A stretch of DNA of 64,000 nt from positions 1 to 64,000 of the forward strand of contig CANLNQ010000024.1 of the NCBI GenBank assembly GCA_947492525.1, written 5' to 3'. A model generated the notes under the pieces. The model ran no database searches. It was not told the DNA's origin and worked only from the letters and a program-made list of their open reading frames with translations. This document shows positions 43,849-52,656 of the stretch, in pieces. The stretch comes from an uncultured Granulosicoccus sp. (lineage in GTDB: Bacteria; Pseudomonadota; Gammaproteobacteria; Granulosicoccales; Granulosicoccaceae). Each line of letters opens with the position of its first letter. The stretch's first letter is position 1. The position numbers were made by a program, and so were the translations under genes.

Positions 43849-43977
43849 CAGTGCTTGATAGTCCTGTTGGGTTGAAAGAGTTGTGTTGACGATCGTGAGT
43901 CTGGACCAACCAGAGTATGATGGTCGGCTGATTCGCTGCTGCTGCAAGTGTGGACTGCACAGCCACATTGCTGAATT

Positions 43978-45159
43978 GTGAGTGTTACCCCTTTGAAGAG
44001 TTCCCCAGTCATGGCAAGCCCTGCTGTCAACGTTACATTGCTGGCCCCCGGTCTCGGGCGTGATGCCTCGACAACGGCCGTGCAGTGGAGCACCGAGAAT
44101 GCACTGCAACCCTGGCAGTCACATTTCTGCAAACTGCTTGCCCAGAATCAATGGAACGGCACGCATTTGCCGGTTGCTGAGCTGCTGGTGGGCGAGGGAC
44201 GCGATGGCGTTCACGAATCCGGCGAAAAGCTGCAAACGGCTCTGGTTTGTGCCGACCCGGTTCATTTACGGGCCGACCGGGACACGGCGAGTCTGATGCC
44301 CGCTGCGATGCTGGGCATCACCGGGGACGAGGCGGATGCCTTGCTGCTCACCTTGAACGACTTTCTCGCCGAGGATGGTTTGCAGCTGTGGCGCAGCGAT
44401 GCCTGTCACTGGTACATGCAAGGCCGGGATGGACGTACGCTGCACACATTCCCGCCCGAGTTCCTGTCACAACGCAATGCCTCGGCCTTTCTGCCGGAAG
44501 GCGAGGCAACGGGGGACTGGAAGCGTCTGATGACGGAGCTGCAGATGCTGCTGCATGCGCATCCGGTCAATGCACAGCGTCAGTCAAGCGGCCTGATGCC
44601 GATCAACAGTCTCTGGTTCTGGGGTGGCGCTGCGCTGAACGAGCGTGCCGCTGTATCCACGCCTGATGATTCATGTAACACGTTTGCAGAGTCGGCAGGC
44701 GGTGGGCTGTCGAGCGCTGCTGCCAGGGGGGAGACGCTGCACGTCTATGCCGACGAACCATTTGCCGTGGCGTTGTGCCGGCATCTGAGTCTGGAATGTC
44801 GACCCTTGCACGAATTTGACCCCGTTCATCATGGAGCGGATGTGCTGCTGGTCGATCGACGGCTGGAGCATGCGATGTTGGCTCGGGACGAGTCCGGTGT
44901 GGAGCAGGCTCGGCAGCGTATCGTGAACGAGTGGATCAGCTGCTGGCACACCCGTTTGCAGGCCGGGGAGAATCTGACGCTGGATATCCTGGATGAAGAC
45001 GGCATGCACGGGCGGCTCGATCAGGCGCTGCTCAGGCAGGCAAGAGCGGCGAGCGAAGCAGAGCGCTCGGGGCGGGGTGCCGCGTCGCTGCAGGTGCTCG
45101 CAAGTCTGAGAAAACGTGCCTTGGCTCTCTGGCGCCGAGTGGTCGGACCACGAGCGTGA
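43978..45159 (+). CDS. Conserved protein of unknown function upstream of recJ
   Basis: The protein is 393 residues from GTG 43978, or 382 from ATG 44011, which I find at least as likely (MASPAVNVTLLAPGLGRD). It has the conserved pattern VCADPVHLRADRDTASLMPA (about 92-111), then DGRTLHTFPPEFLSQ and GLMPINSLWFWGGAAL (about 208-223). These motifs belong to a conserved proteobacterial family (COG4255-like, sometimes labelled phosphoglycerate mutase, without a visible mutase active site). No signal peptide. Its stop overlaps the recJ GTG by four bases, so the two are translationally coupled. Confidence 0.72.
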   Translation: MSVTPLKSSPVMASPAVNVTLLAPGLGRDASTTAVQWSTENALQPWQSHFCKLLAQNQWNGTHLPVAELLVGEGRDGVHESGEKLQTALVCADPVHLRADRDTASLMPAAMLGITGDEADALLLTLNDFLAEDGLQLWRSDACHWYMQGRDGRTLHTFPPEFLSQRNASAFLPEGEATGDWKRLMTELQMLLHAHPVNAQRQSSGLMPINSLWFWGGAALNERAAVSTPDDSCNTFAESAGGGLSSAAARGETLHVYADEPFAVALCRHLSLECRPLHEFDPVHHGADVLLVDRRLEHAMLARDESGVEQARQRIVNEWISCWHTRLQAGENLTLDILDEDGMHGRLDQALLRQARAASEAERSGRGAASLQVLASLRKRALALWRRVVGPRA

Positions 45160-46904
45160 GTGCCCCGGAGCATGCAACGCGTGTGCGGATCAACCGCCGG
45201 ATCGTGCCCGAGCTGACAGGCGAGCTGCACCCGAACCCGCTGGTACACCGACTGCTGGCTGCCCGTGGGGTTACCGATCCGGACGAGCTTCAGTTCGGCC
45301 TGGCCGATCTGCCGCGGCCGGATCTGCTGCCGGACATCGAGCCGGCCGTGACGCGGTTGCTGCTGGCACGTGAGCGTGGCGAGCGAGTGCTGATTGTGGG
45401 TGACTACGACTGTGATGGTGCGACCAGCACCAGTGTGGCGCTGCAGGGGCTGCAGATGCTGGGCTTCGAGTCGCTCGATTTCCTGATTCCGGGGCGTTTC
45501 GAATTCGGTTATGGCCTGTCACCCGGCATCGTCGATGTCGCCCATCGGGAATACCAGCCAGCCCTGATCCTGACCGTGGACAATGGCGTGGCCTCCGTCG
45601 AGGGCGTTGATCGGGCCAGCCAGCATGGCATCGACGTGGTCGTCACCGATCACCATCTGCCACCGCAGGTTCTGCCAACGGCGACTGCCATCGTCAACCC
45701 CAACGTGGCTGGCTCGCGCTTTCCGGCGGTGAATCTGGCCGGGGTTGGTGTGATCTTCTACACCCTGCTGGCCATTCGTGCACGGCTTCGAGAGCAGGCG
45801 GATGCCCACGCCGCTGCCGATCTGGCCAGTCTGCTCGATCTGGTCGCCGTTGGCACCGTGGCCGATGTGGTGCCGCTCGACCGGGTCAACAGAACCCTGG
45901 TGGAGCAGGGCTTGCGGCGTATTCGGGCGGGCCGTACCCGCGCCGGCGTGCACGCCTTGCTGAAGGTCGCAGGCAAGGACGCCACTGCGATGTCAACCCA
46001 GGATATCGGCTTCGGCATCGGCCCCCGTCTGAATGCGGCGGGTCGCCTGGCGGACATGTCCGTAGGCGTTCGCTGTCTGATGAGCTCATCGGGCAAGGAG
46101 GCCTTGACGCTGGCAACCGAGCTCAACGATTTCAACCAGCGGCGACGCGCCATCGAGAACGACATGAAGCGCGAGGCCGAAGAACAGTTGCAGGCACACG
46201 ACCTGGATGAGTGGCAGCAGTCCAGTGCCTTCTCCGTCTGCCTGTTCGACGAGCATTGGCACGAGGGAGTCATCGGCATACTGGCTGGCCGCATCAAGGA
46301 GAAGCTGCACCGCCCGTGCATCGTCTTCACCGCCGATGGTGAGAACAGGCTCAAGGGGTCGGCACGCTCCATCAAGGGTGTGCATGTGCGCGATGTACTG
46401 CAATCGATCGCCAGCCGGCGACCCGAGATGCTGGAGAAATTCGGTGGGCACGCCATGGCGGCAGGGATGACGCTGCATCGAGACTACTTCGATGCGTTTC
46501 GGGACATGTTCGAACAGGAAGTGCGCCGGGTGCTGGGCGAGAAGCTGCCCGAGCGTGAATTTCTGGTGGATGGCTCGCTGTCCGTTGACGAAAGGACGCT
46601 GGAAAACGCGCATCTGTTGGGGAATCTGATGCCCTGGGGACAGGAGTTCGATGCCCCGCTGTTTGCGGATCGCTTCACCGTTCTTGCGCGCCAGTCCGTC
46701 GGCAAGGATCAGGCACATCTGAAACTGGTTCTGAAGAGTCTGGACGGCGGTGCTGCACTGGATGCCATAGCCTTCAATTGCCGACTGGAAACCGACGAGG
46801 GTGACACGCTGATGGTCGTTTATTCGCTGGATGTCAATACCTGGCGTGACCGGCAACAATTGCAGCTACGCGTTCATCATCTGGAAGCGTCCGGATTGAG
46901 TTAA
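45156..46904 (+). CDS. recJ: Single-stranded-DNA-specific 5'-3' exonuclease RecJ
   Basis: The 582-residue DHH-family nuclease acts in recombination and mismatch repair. Motif I is VGDYDCDGATST (Asp 83 and 85). Motif III is VTDHHLPP (Asp 165, His 166, His 167), with NPNV after it. The DHHA1 domain ends GGHAMAAGMTLHR. The OB-fold region follows to the C-terminus. Start is GTG 45156, overlapping the upstream gene's stop. Length is normal for gammaproteobacteria, and the neighbouring prfB-lysS is the usual arrangement. Confidence 0.96.
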   Translation: MSAPEHATRVRINRRIVPELTGELHPNPLVHRLLAARGVTDPDELQFGLADLPRPDLLPDIEPAVTRLLLARERGERVLIVGDYDCDGATSTSVALQGLQMLGFESLDFLIPGRFEFGYGLSPGIVDVAHREYQPALILTVDNGVASVEGVDRASQHGIDVVVTDHHLPPQVLPTATAIVNPNVAGSRFPAVNLAGVGVIFYTLLAIRARLREQADAHAAADLASLLDLVAVGTVADVVPLDRVNRTLVEQGLRRIRAGRTRAGVHALLKVAGKDATAMSTQDIGFGIGPRLNAAGRLADMSVGVRCLMSSSGKEALTLATELNDFNQRRRAIENDMKREAEEQLQAHDLDEWQQSSAFSVCLFDEHWHEGVIGILAGRIKEKLHRPCIVFTADGENRLKGSARSIKGVHVRDVLQSIASRRPEMLEKFGGHAMAAGMTLHRDYFDAFRDMFEQEVRRVLGEKLPEREFLVDGSLSVDERTLENAHLLGNLMPWGQEFDAPLFADRFTVLARQSVGKDQAHLKLVLKSLDGGAALDAIAFNCRLETDEGDTLMVVYSLDVNTWRDRQQLQLRVHHLEASGLS

Positions 46905-46943
46905 ACTCTGCAGTCGTATTCGCAAGCCCGACTTTCTGCTGTC

Positions 46944-48042
46944 ATGATCGAAATCAATCCCTACGTCACTCACATCGAGGATCTGCGGCTTCGTGCCGAC
47001 TCCCTCCGGGGGTATCTTTGACTACGAAGGCAAGAAGGAAGAGCTAGAAGAGGTTCTGCGCGAACTGGAAGACCCGGCGGTCTGGAACGATCCTGAAAAG
47101 GCCCAGAAGCTCGGTCAGCGGCGCGCCTCTCTGCAAGACACCATCGATGTCATCGAAGCGCTGGACTCCGGTCTGGGCGATGCCAGCGATCTGCTGGAGA
47201 TGGCACGCGAAGAAGATGACGAGGACACCGTCACGGCGGTTGCCGATGACCTGGCAAGTCTGGAAGAACGGGTTGCCAAACTCGAGTTCCGTCGCATGTT
47301 CTCGGGTGATGCCGATGCCTCGCCGGCGTTTCTGGATATCCAGTCGGGCAGTGGTGGTACCGAGGCTCAGGATTGGGCCGAGATGCTGCTGCGAATGTAC
47401 CTGCGCTGGGGAGAGAGTCAGGGGTTCAAGACCGAGCTGATCGAAGCCTCGCCCGGCGATGTGGCCGGTATCAAGTCGGCAACGATCCGTTTCGAAGGCG
47501 ATCACGCCTTTGGCTGGCTGCGCACCGAAACCGGTGTACATCGCCTGGTCAGAAAGAGCCCTTTCGATTCCGGTAGCCGCCGTCACACCTCTTTTGCCGC
47601 GGTATTTGTCTCCCCGGAAGTGGATGACAACATCGATATTGATATCAACCCGGCAGATCTGCGAATCGATGTCTATCGTGCCAGTGGCGCTGGTGGTCAG
47701 CACGTCAACCGAACCGAATCGGCGGTGCGTATCACGCATGAACCCAGCGGGATCGTGGTGCAGTGCCAGAACGATCGTTCGCAGCACAAGAACAAGGCCA
47801 CGGCCATGAAGCAGCTCAAATCCAAGCTGTATGAAGCCGAGTTGCAGCGACGCCAGGGCGATCAGCAGCAGGTGGAAGAGGGCAAGTCGGATATCGGTTG
47901 GGGCAGTCAGATCCGCTCCTATGTGCTCGATCAGTCGCGCATCAAGGATCTTCGCACCAGTCTGGAAACCAGTAATACCCAGGCAGTGCTCGATGGCGAT
48001 ATCACCCCGTTTCTGACCGAAAGCCTGAAAGCCGGGCTATAG
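46944..48042 (+). CDS. prfB: Peptide chain release factor 2 with programmed +1 frameshift
   Basis: ATG 46944 opens a 25-codon frame ending at in-frame TGA 47019-47021. The site CGGGGGTATCTTTGAC matches the conserved autoregulatory frameshift: an internal Shine-Dalgarno-like GGGGG, CTT, then TGA. After +1 slippage at CTT, translation continues from GAC 47020 to the stop at 48042, giving 365 residues, the standard RF2 length. RF2 recognises UGA and UAA. The GGQ catalytic motif is at 250-252 ([13 protein letters not shown]), and the frameshift makes synthesis depend on RF2 shortage. The gene lies 39 bases after recJ. Confidence 0.97.
47016..47022 (+). promoter_or_regulatory. prfB: prfB programmed frameshift site
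   Basis: CTTTGAC: the CTT codon in the P site slips onto TTT while the in-frame TGA waits in the A site. The preceding GGGGG at 47008-47012 is the stimulatory Shine-Dalgarno-like element at the usual three-base spacing. Confidence 0.95.
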
Positions 48043-48051
48043 ACCACAGGT

Positions 48052-48082
48052 CGATCATGAGTCTGTTGCTCTCTCATGATCG
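48052..48082. terminator. Hairpin after prfB
   Basis: CGATCATGAG, an 11-base loop, then CTCATGATCG: a perfect 10-bp stem starting 9 bases after the prfB stop. There is no T-run after it, so termination is possible but unproven; it could also stabilise the 3' end. Confidence 0.5.
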
Positions 48083-48234
48083 ATTCTGACCAGCGCTCTG
48101 CACGCTCAAGGTTCGGGTTCATCATGAAACAGCGGAGTCATGATGGTCCCGGGCAAGCTCCAACCCTCCATTTACTACAGACCTGACAGCCTCTGTCTGT
48201 CAGAGTGACACAACACGATTTTGCGGACCCGATC

Positions 48235-49725
48235 ATGAGTGATGATGACAACCAGCTGATTCAGCAGCGACGCGCGAAGCTGACTGAACAGCGCGGCACT
48301 GGCAATGCCTTTCCCAATACCTTCCGACCGTCCCACAAGGCGGCGCAGCTGCTGGCCGAGCACGGCGAAAAGGAAAAGGGTGCGCTGGCGGAAGAGGCTG
48401 TCAGCGTCAAGGTTGCCGGGCGCATGATGTCACAGCGCATCATGGGCAAGGCCAGTTTTGCCGATCTGCAGGATGTCAGTGGCTCCATCCAGATGTTCTT
48501 CCATCAGGGAACGCTGGGCGAGGAGCTGTATGAGCAATTCAAGCACCTGGACTTGGGTGACATTCTGGGCGTCAGTGGCCTGCTGTTCATCACCAAGACC
48601 GGCGAACTGTCCATCAAGGTGCAGGAGTTTCAGCTGCTGACCAAATCGCTGCGGCCATTGCCCGAGAAATTTCATGGTCTGTCGAACATGGAAACCCGCT
48701 ATCGACAGCGTTACGTCGATCTGATGACCAGTGAAGAGACGCGCCGCACCTTTCGTCTGCGCTCGGCCATCATTGCCTATGTGCGCAACTTCTTCCTCGA
48801 GCGTGATTATCTGGAAGTGGAAACACCAATGATGCACGTGATTCCCGGTGGCGCTGCCGCCAAGCCGTTCGTGACTCATCACAACGCGCTGGATATGGAG
48901 CTGTATCTGCGAATAGCACCAGAGTTGTATTTGAAGCGTCTGGTGGTGGGCGGTTTCGACCGTGTCTTCGAAATCAATCGCAACTTCCGCAATGAAGGCC
49001 TGAGTACCCGGCACAACCCGGAATTCACCATGATCGAGTTCTATCAGGCCTACGCTGATTACATCGATCTGATGGACATGACCGAAGTGCTGTTCCGCGG
49101 GCTGGCCAGCGATGTGATCGGCAATTTGCAGATTCCGTCGGAAACCGGCGAGCAGACATTCGATTTCGAAAAGCCCTTTGCGCGCATGAGCCTGTTCGAC
49201 TCCATTCTGGCGCATAACCCGGACGTCACGGCCGAGCAGTTGCAGGACATGGAAAGTGCCACGGCTCTGGCGAAATCCCTGCACATCGATGTCAAGCCGA
49301 ACTGGGGACTGGGCAAGGTACAGACAGAGATCTTCGAAGCCACGGTGGAAGAGAATCTGATGGACCCGACCTTCATCACGCTCTACCCGATGGAAGTCTC
49401 ACCGCTGTCGCGTCGCAACGATGAGGATCCCTTCGTGACCGACCGCTTCGAGTTGTTCATCGGCGGGCGAGAGATCGCCAACGGCTTCTCGGAGCTGAAC
49501 GATGCGGAAGATCAGGCAGAACGCTTCAAGTCGCAAGTGGCTGACAAGGATGCCGGTGACGAAGAGGCGATGCACTACGATGCCGACTACGTGCGTGCGT
49601 TGGAGTACGGCATGCCGCCGACGGCCGGGCAGGGTATCGGCATCGATCGCCTGGTCATGCTGTTGACCGGTTCGCCCAGTATCCGTGATGTGGTCTTGTT
49701 CCCGCATATGCGGCCTGAAGTCTGA
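48235..49725 (+). CDS. lysS: Lysyl-tRNA synthetase (class II)
   Basis: The 496-residue enzyme charges tRNA-Lys. It has an N-terminal anticodon-binding OB fold (about 55-150) and the class II core: motif 1 around [17 protein letters not shown], motif 2 around [20 protein letters not shown], and motif 3 in [23 protein letters not shown] at 48205 would add ten residues. ATG 48235 ([20 protein letters not shown]) matches the usual start of bacterial LysS better and is chosen. It follows prfB, as in many gammaproteobacteria. Confidence 0.96.
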   Translation: MSDDDNQLIQQRRAKLTEQRGTGNAFPNTFRPSHKAAQLLAEHGEKEKGALAEEAVSVKVAGRMMSQRIMGKASFADLQDVSGSIQMFFHQGTLGEELYEQFKHLDLGDILGVSGLLFITKTGELSIKVQEFQLLTKSLRPLPEKFHGLSNMETRYRQRYVDLMTSEETRRTFRLRSAIIAYVRNFFLERDYLEVETPMMHVIPGGAAAKPFVTHHNALDMELYLRIAPELYLKRLVVGGFDRVFEINRNFRNEGLSTRHNPEFTMIEFYQAYADYIDLMDMTEVLFRGLASDVIGNLQIPSETGEQTFDFEKPFARMSLFDSILAHNPDVTAEQLQDMESATALAKSLHIDVKPNWGLGKVQTEIFEATVEENLMDPTFITLYPMEVSPLSRRNDEDPFVTDRFELFIGGREIANGFSELNDAEDQAERFKSQVADKDAGDEEAMHYDADYVRALEYGMPPTAGQGIGIDRLVMLLTGSPSIRDVVLFPHMRPEV

Positions 49726-49773
49726 GTCAAAGGCGTAGCCTGACACCTGTCTGAACTGACGGAAAAGCCTGAC

Positions 49774-50577
49774 ATGAGAATGATTGCACTGGCCCAGGAC
49801 GAGATACTGCGATTGCTGTCAACACATCGCGGGCTGTTCTCACTGCTGGGTTTTGCCCTGATCTGGGCCGGTGTGCTGAACTACGGAATATTGCCGGCAT
49901 CGGCGTTTTTCGTTGGTGCCAATGAGTCCGGGCTGAGCGAGTTGTTGCTGCCGCGTCTGGGTCTGAGTGCCTGGCAGGCCTGGCCCGCACCGGAGCTGGC
50001 TGTCTACTGGGTCGTCAGTCTGTATCTGTTGCCCTTGATGGCGCTGCTGACGTCGGCCGATCAGACCGCGTCCGATCGCAGCCGTGGCACCTTGCGGTAT
50101 CTGGTGCTGCGTTGTTCGCGGCTCGAGATCTTCTTCGGTCGCTTTCTGGGTCAGTGCGTGATCATGACGCTGTTGATTCTGGTCACCCTGGGCACGGTGC
50201 TGATGGTGATCGCGGGCAATTCTGGCGAGTATCTGGCCGCCTCACTGGGGCGAGCGCCCGTGATTCTGGTCAATCTGACTCTGTTGGTGCTGCCCTATAT
50301 CGCCCTGATGGCCTGGGTCTCGGTCATGGCCCGATCCGCTCGGCAGGCCACCCTGTATGCCATGGTGATCTGGCTGAGTGTCTCGCTACTGGTGAGTTAT
50401 CTGCAGGCACGGTTCGGACCGCTGGCGCTGCTCGACTGGGTGCTGCCAGGCTCACAGGTCAGCCAGTTGTTGCGACTGTCAGACTGGCAGACGCTCGACT
50501 ATGCGCTCATTCCGATACTGCACACGGTTGTGTTATTGCTGATCGGCGGCAGTCTCATGTGGCGTCGCGACCTGTAG
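49774..50577 (+). CDS. ABC-2-type transporter permease
   Basis: The 267-residue inner-membrane protein has six predicted helices: LFSLLGFALIWAGVLNYGIL, VYWVVSLYLLPLMALL, CVIMTLLILVTLGTVLMVI, APVILVNLTLLVLPYIALM, ATLYAMVIWLSVSLLVSYL and IPILHTVVLLLIGGSLM. The arrangement fits ABC-2/NosY-like permeases. The loop DQTASDRSRGTLRYLVLRCS between helices 2 and 3 is the conserved coupling segment. No ATPase lies next to it on the same strand; the probable partner is the ATPase at 52657, separated by an opposite-strand diguanylate cyclase gene. Confidence 0.8.
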   Translation: MRMIALAQDEILRLLSTHRGLFSLLGFALIWAGVLNYGILPASAFFVGANESGLSELLLPRLGLSAWQAWPAPELAVYWVVSLYLLPLMALLTSADQTASDRSRGTLRYLVLRCSRLEIFFGRFLGQCVIMTLLILVTLGTVLMVIAGNSGEYLAASLGRAPVILVNLTLLVLPYIALMAWVSVMARSARQATLYAMVIWLSVSLLVSYLQARFGPLALLDWVLPGSQVSQLLRLSDWQTLDYALIPILHTVVLLLIGGSLMWRRDL

Positions 50578-50631
50578 ATCCGTCCGATCGGCCGTCTCAG
50601 GCAGATGGCGCCGATGCACTGATCACCCGAT

Positions 50632-52521
50632 TCAGGCGGCCTTGTCGATCAGCAGATCAGGCGATATGATCACGCTGCGATTTCTGCCGCTGTCCTTGGC
50701 GTGATACAGGGCCAGGTCAGCATGCGTGATGAGCAGGTTGACGACCTGAGCCCATTTCATCTGACGGGCGTTGGCGATGCTGTCGATATCCGCGATGCCC
50801 TGGCTGCAGGTGACCGACAGGGCCTGATCATCGAAGTCGACGACCAATGCCTGCATGGCCACGCGAATGCGTTCTGCCACTTCCTGCGCCTGCAGTGCTG
50901 TAACACCCGGCAGGAGTGCACAGAATTCTTCACCACCATAGCGGGCCAGAATGCCGATATCGCCTACCACCGAAGCAATCGTTGTGGCTGATGCCTTGAG
51001 CATGGCGTCACCGGCCATGTGTCCGTGGGTGTCGTTGATGGCCTTGAAGCAATCCAGGTCGATCATGATGAAAGAGATCGTCTGGTTCGACTGCATGGCC
51101 TCCGCAACCTGCAGATTGAGCATCTTCAGCAGGTAGCGACGATTGAATACACCCGTCAGGGTGTCGTTGTAGATGAGTTGTTCGATATCCTGCCGCATGG
51201 TTTCGAAACTGCTGGCCAGATCGCCGATCTCATCGCGACGTCGCCCGAATTGCAATGGCGTGGAATAGTTGTGCAACTGTATGTCGCGCGTCGCCGCCGA
51301 TAGCGAAACCAGTGGCTTCGAAATCCGGTGTGCCACGATCAGCACGATCCACAGTGATATCCAGAAGGTCAGCGCAGTTGCCGTGATGATGCGATTTCTG
51401 AGCGTGATCAGATCGGCCACGAACAGGCTCTCCGGAATCAGAGAAAACACATGCCAGTCGAGCAGTCCCAATTCATCACCGACAATATAGTTGTGGTCAA
51501 CGCGCGTGAGTTCGTTGTTACGGCTACCCACGAGTCGGCTGAGGGTCATCAGCTGCTCATCATCGGCAGCGAGTTGGAGCAGGGAACTGTCCAGATGAAC
51601 ATCGGACGCGGCATGGGTATCGGCAGCCTCTTGCCCGTGTTCGTCACCGTGCTCGTCGGCGGCATGGGTATCGGCAGCCTCGTGCCTGTGTTCGTCATCG
51701 TGCTCGTCGGCGGCATGGGTATCGTCAGCCTCGTGCCCGTGTTCGTCATGATGCTCACCATCGTCATGCGAGTTGTCGCTATCGTGGCCGGAATGCTGAT
51801 CATCGTGACCGGTGTCATCATCATGATGACTGGCTGATCGATGGCGATCCCGAGTGGCAGTTTCTCCTACGTCGTGATAATGATCAGCCGACTCCGGGTG
51901 CGACATGATCACTTCAGAGTCGCTGGTCACGAAAAACAGAGTACCGGGTTCGCGTTCGTTTTCGTGCAGGATCGTTTCCCATACCGTGTGCTGATCGAGG
52001 CTGAAGAAGGCCGCCATATCAGGGCCTACAGCCTCAGACAAGGGGTAATGGATCCAGACCGTATTGGCCGACATCAGCAGGCCGTGCTTGAGTTTTTCCG
52101 GCGTGACCGTCAGCTTTTCCTGCAACTGCCTGGTGTCGGCATTCTCTGACGGGTAGATGATCTGATCAGCCTTGACCAGAACCATATCCTTCAGAAACGG
52201 GTCGGCATCGGTTCGTGCCCCCAGTGTCTCGACAAGCTCCGTCACCGAGTTGTTGGAAAATCCGATATCCGCCGCGAACAGGGTTTCACTGACATTGTGC
52301 TGAAGTTCTTCAACAAGGTCGTGAAAGCCGAGGATATGATTCTGCAGGGTCAGTTCGGCAATGCGTTTCTTGCTGGAGCTGATGGTGTCCTTGAATGTGA
52401 AATAGGTTATGGTGCCCAGCGCTGAAAGCAGAACGATCATTGCCATGCTGAAGCTGAAGATGAGCTTGCCTCTGATCCGCAGCGACAAGCTTTTCCTGCA
52501 CCATTGATATATCGTTGTCAT
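50632..52521 (-). CDS. Membrane diguanylate cyclase with histidine/aspartate-rich periplasmic insert
   Basis: The 629-residue protein has TM1 at about 20-42, a periplasmic sensor region to about 370, TM2 at about 372-395, a HAMP segment (HRISKPLVSLSAATRDIQLH) and a GGDEF domain with intact GGEEF at 529-533. There is no RxxD inhibitory site five residues before it. The unusual part is about residues 205-305 in the periplasmic region: a tract packed with His, Asp and Glu, including three 17-residue repeats of the form DEHGHEADDTHAADEHD. Such a tract should bind divalent metals such as Zn, Ni, Cu or Co. It converts two GTP to c-di-GMP, so the design suggests metal control of a biofilm switch. 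It lies between two parts of a probable ABC transporter, on the opposite strand. Confidence 0.9.
   Translation of the reverse strand: MTTIYQWCRKSLSLRIRGKLIFSFSMAMIVLLSALGTITYFTFKDTISSSKKRIAELTLQNHILGFHDLVEELQHNVSETLFAADIGFSNNSVTELVETLGARTDADPFLKDMVLVKADQIIYPSENADTRQLQEKLTVTPEKLKHGLLMSANTVWIHYPLSEAVGPDMAAFFSLDQHTVWETILHENEREPGTLFFVTSDSEVIMSHPESADHYHDVGETATRDRHRSASHHDDDTGHDDQHSGHDSDNSHDDGEHHDEHGHEADDTHAADEHDDEHRHEAADTHAADEHGDEHGQEAADTHAASDVHLDSSLLQLAADDEQLMTLSRLVGSRNNELTRVDHNYIVGDELGLLDWHVFSLIPESLFVADLITLRNRIITATALTFWISLWIVLIVAHRISKPLVSLSAATRDIQLHNYSTPLQFGRRRDEIGDLASSFETMRQDIEQLIYNDTLTGVFNRRYLLKMLNLQVAEAMQSNQTISFIMIDLDCFKAINDTHGHMAGDAMLKASATTIASVVGDIGILARYGGEEFCALLPGVTALQAQEVAERIRVAMQALVVDFDDQALSVTCSQGIADIDSIANARQMKWAQVVNLLITHADLALYHAKDSGRNRSVIISPDLLIDKAA
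51610..51762. repeat. Three tandem 51-bp repeats in the diguanylate cyclase gene
   Basis: The blocks begin GGCATGGGTATCG at 51610, 51661 and 51712, spaced exactly 51 bp. Each encodes 17 residues of the His-rich tract on the minus strand, and the unit keeps the frame. The third differs from the others at more positions. Confidence 0.85.
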
Positions 52522-52656
52522 CCGACGAACCAGTTGAAGTGACAGGGCGCACTTGGCTCATTCAGAGACATCTGCCCATCTATCGGTGTGAAGTACCATG
52601 GGTAGAGAATCGGCAGTTGCACTTAAAAACTTAGTCTCCTTGTGAATCGGCGAAAC

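Noticed and set aside
43849-44109. 87-codon N-terminal extension of the TVP38-oxidoreductase fusion
   Set aside because: Sequence is cysteine-rich and unlike a signal or membrane segment, overlaps the divergent 43978 gene, and the ATG at 43848 starts directly before the first membrane helix.
51451-51837. Open frame on the + strand coding a strongly hydrophobic repeated protein (GGMGIGSLVPVF type)
   Set aside because: It is the antisense shadow of the His-rich repeats in the diguanylate cyclase: His/Asp/Glu codons read backwards give Val/Leu/Met. No ribosome-binding site and no independent family match.
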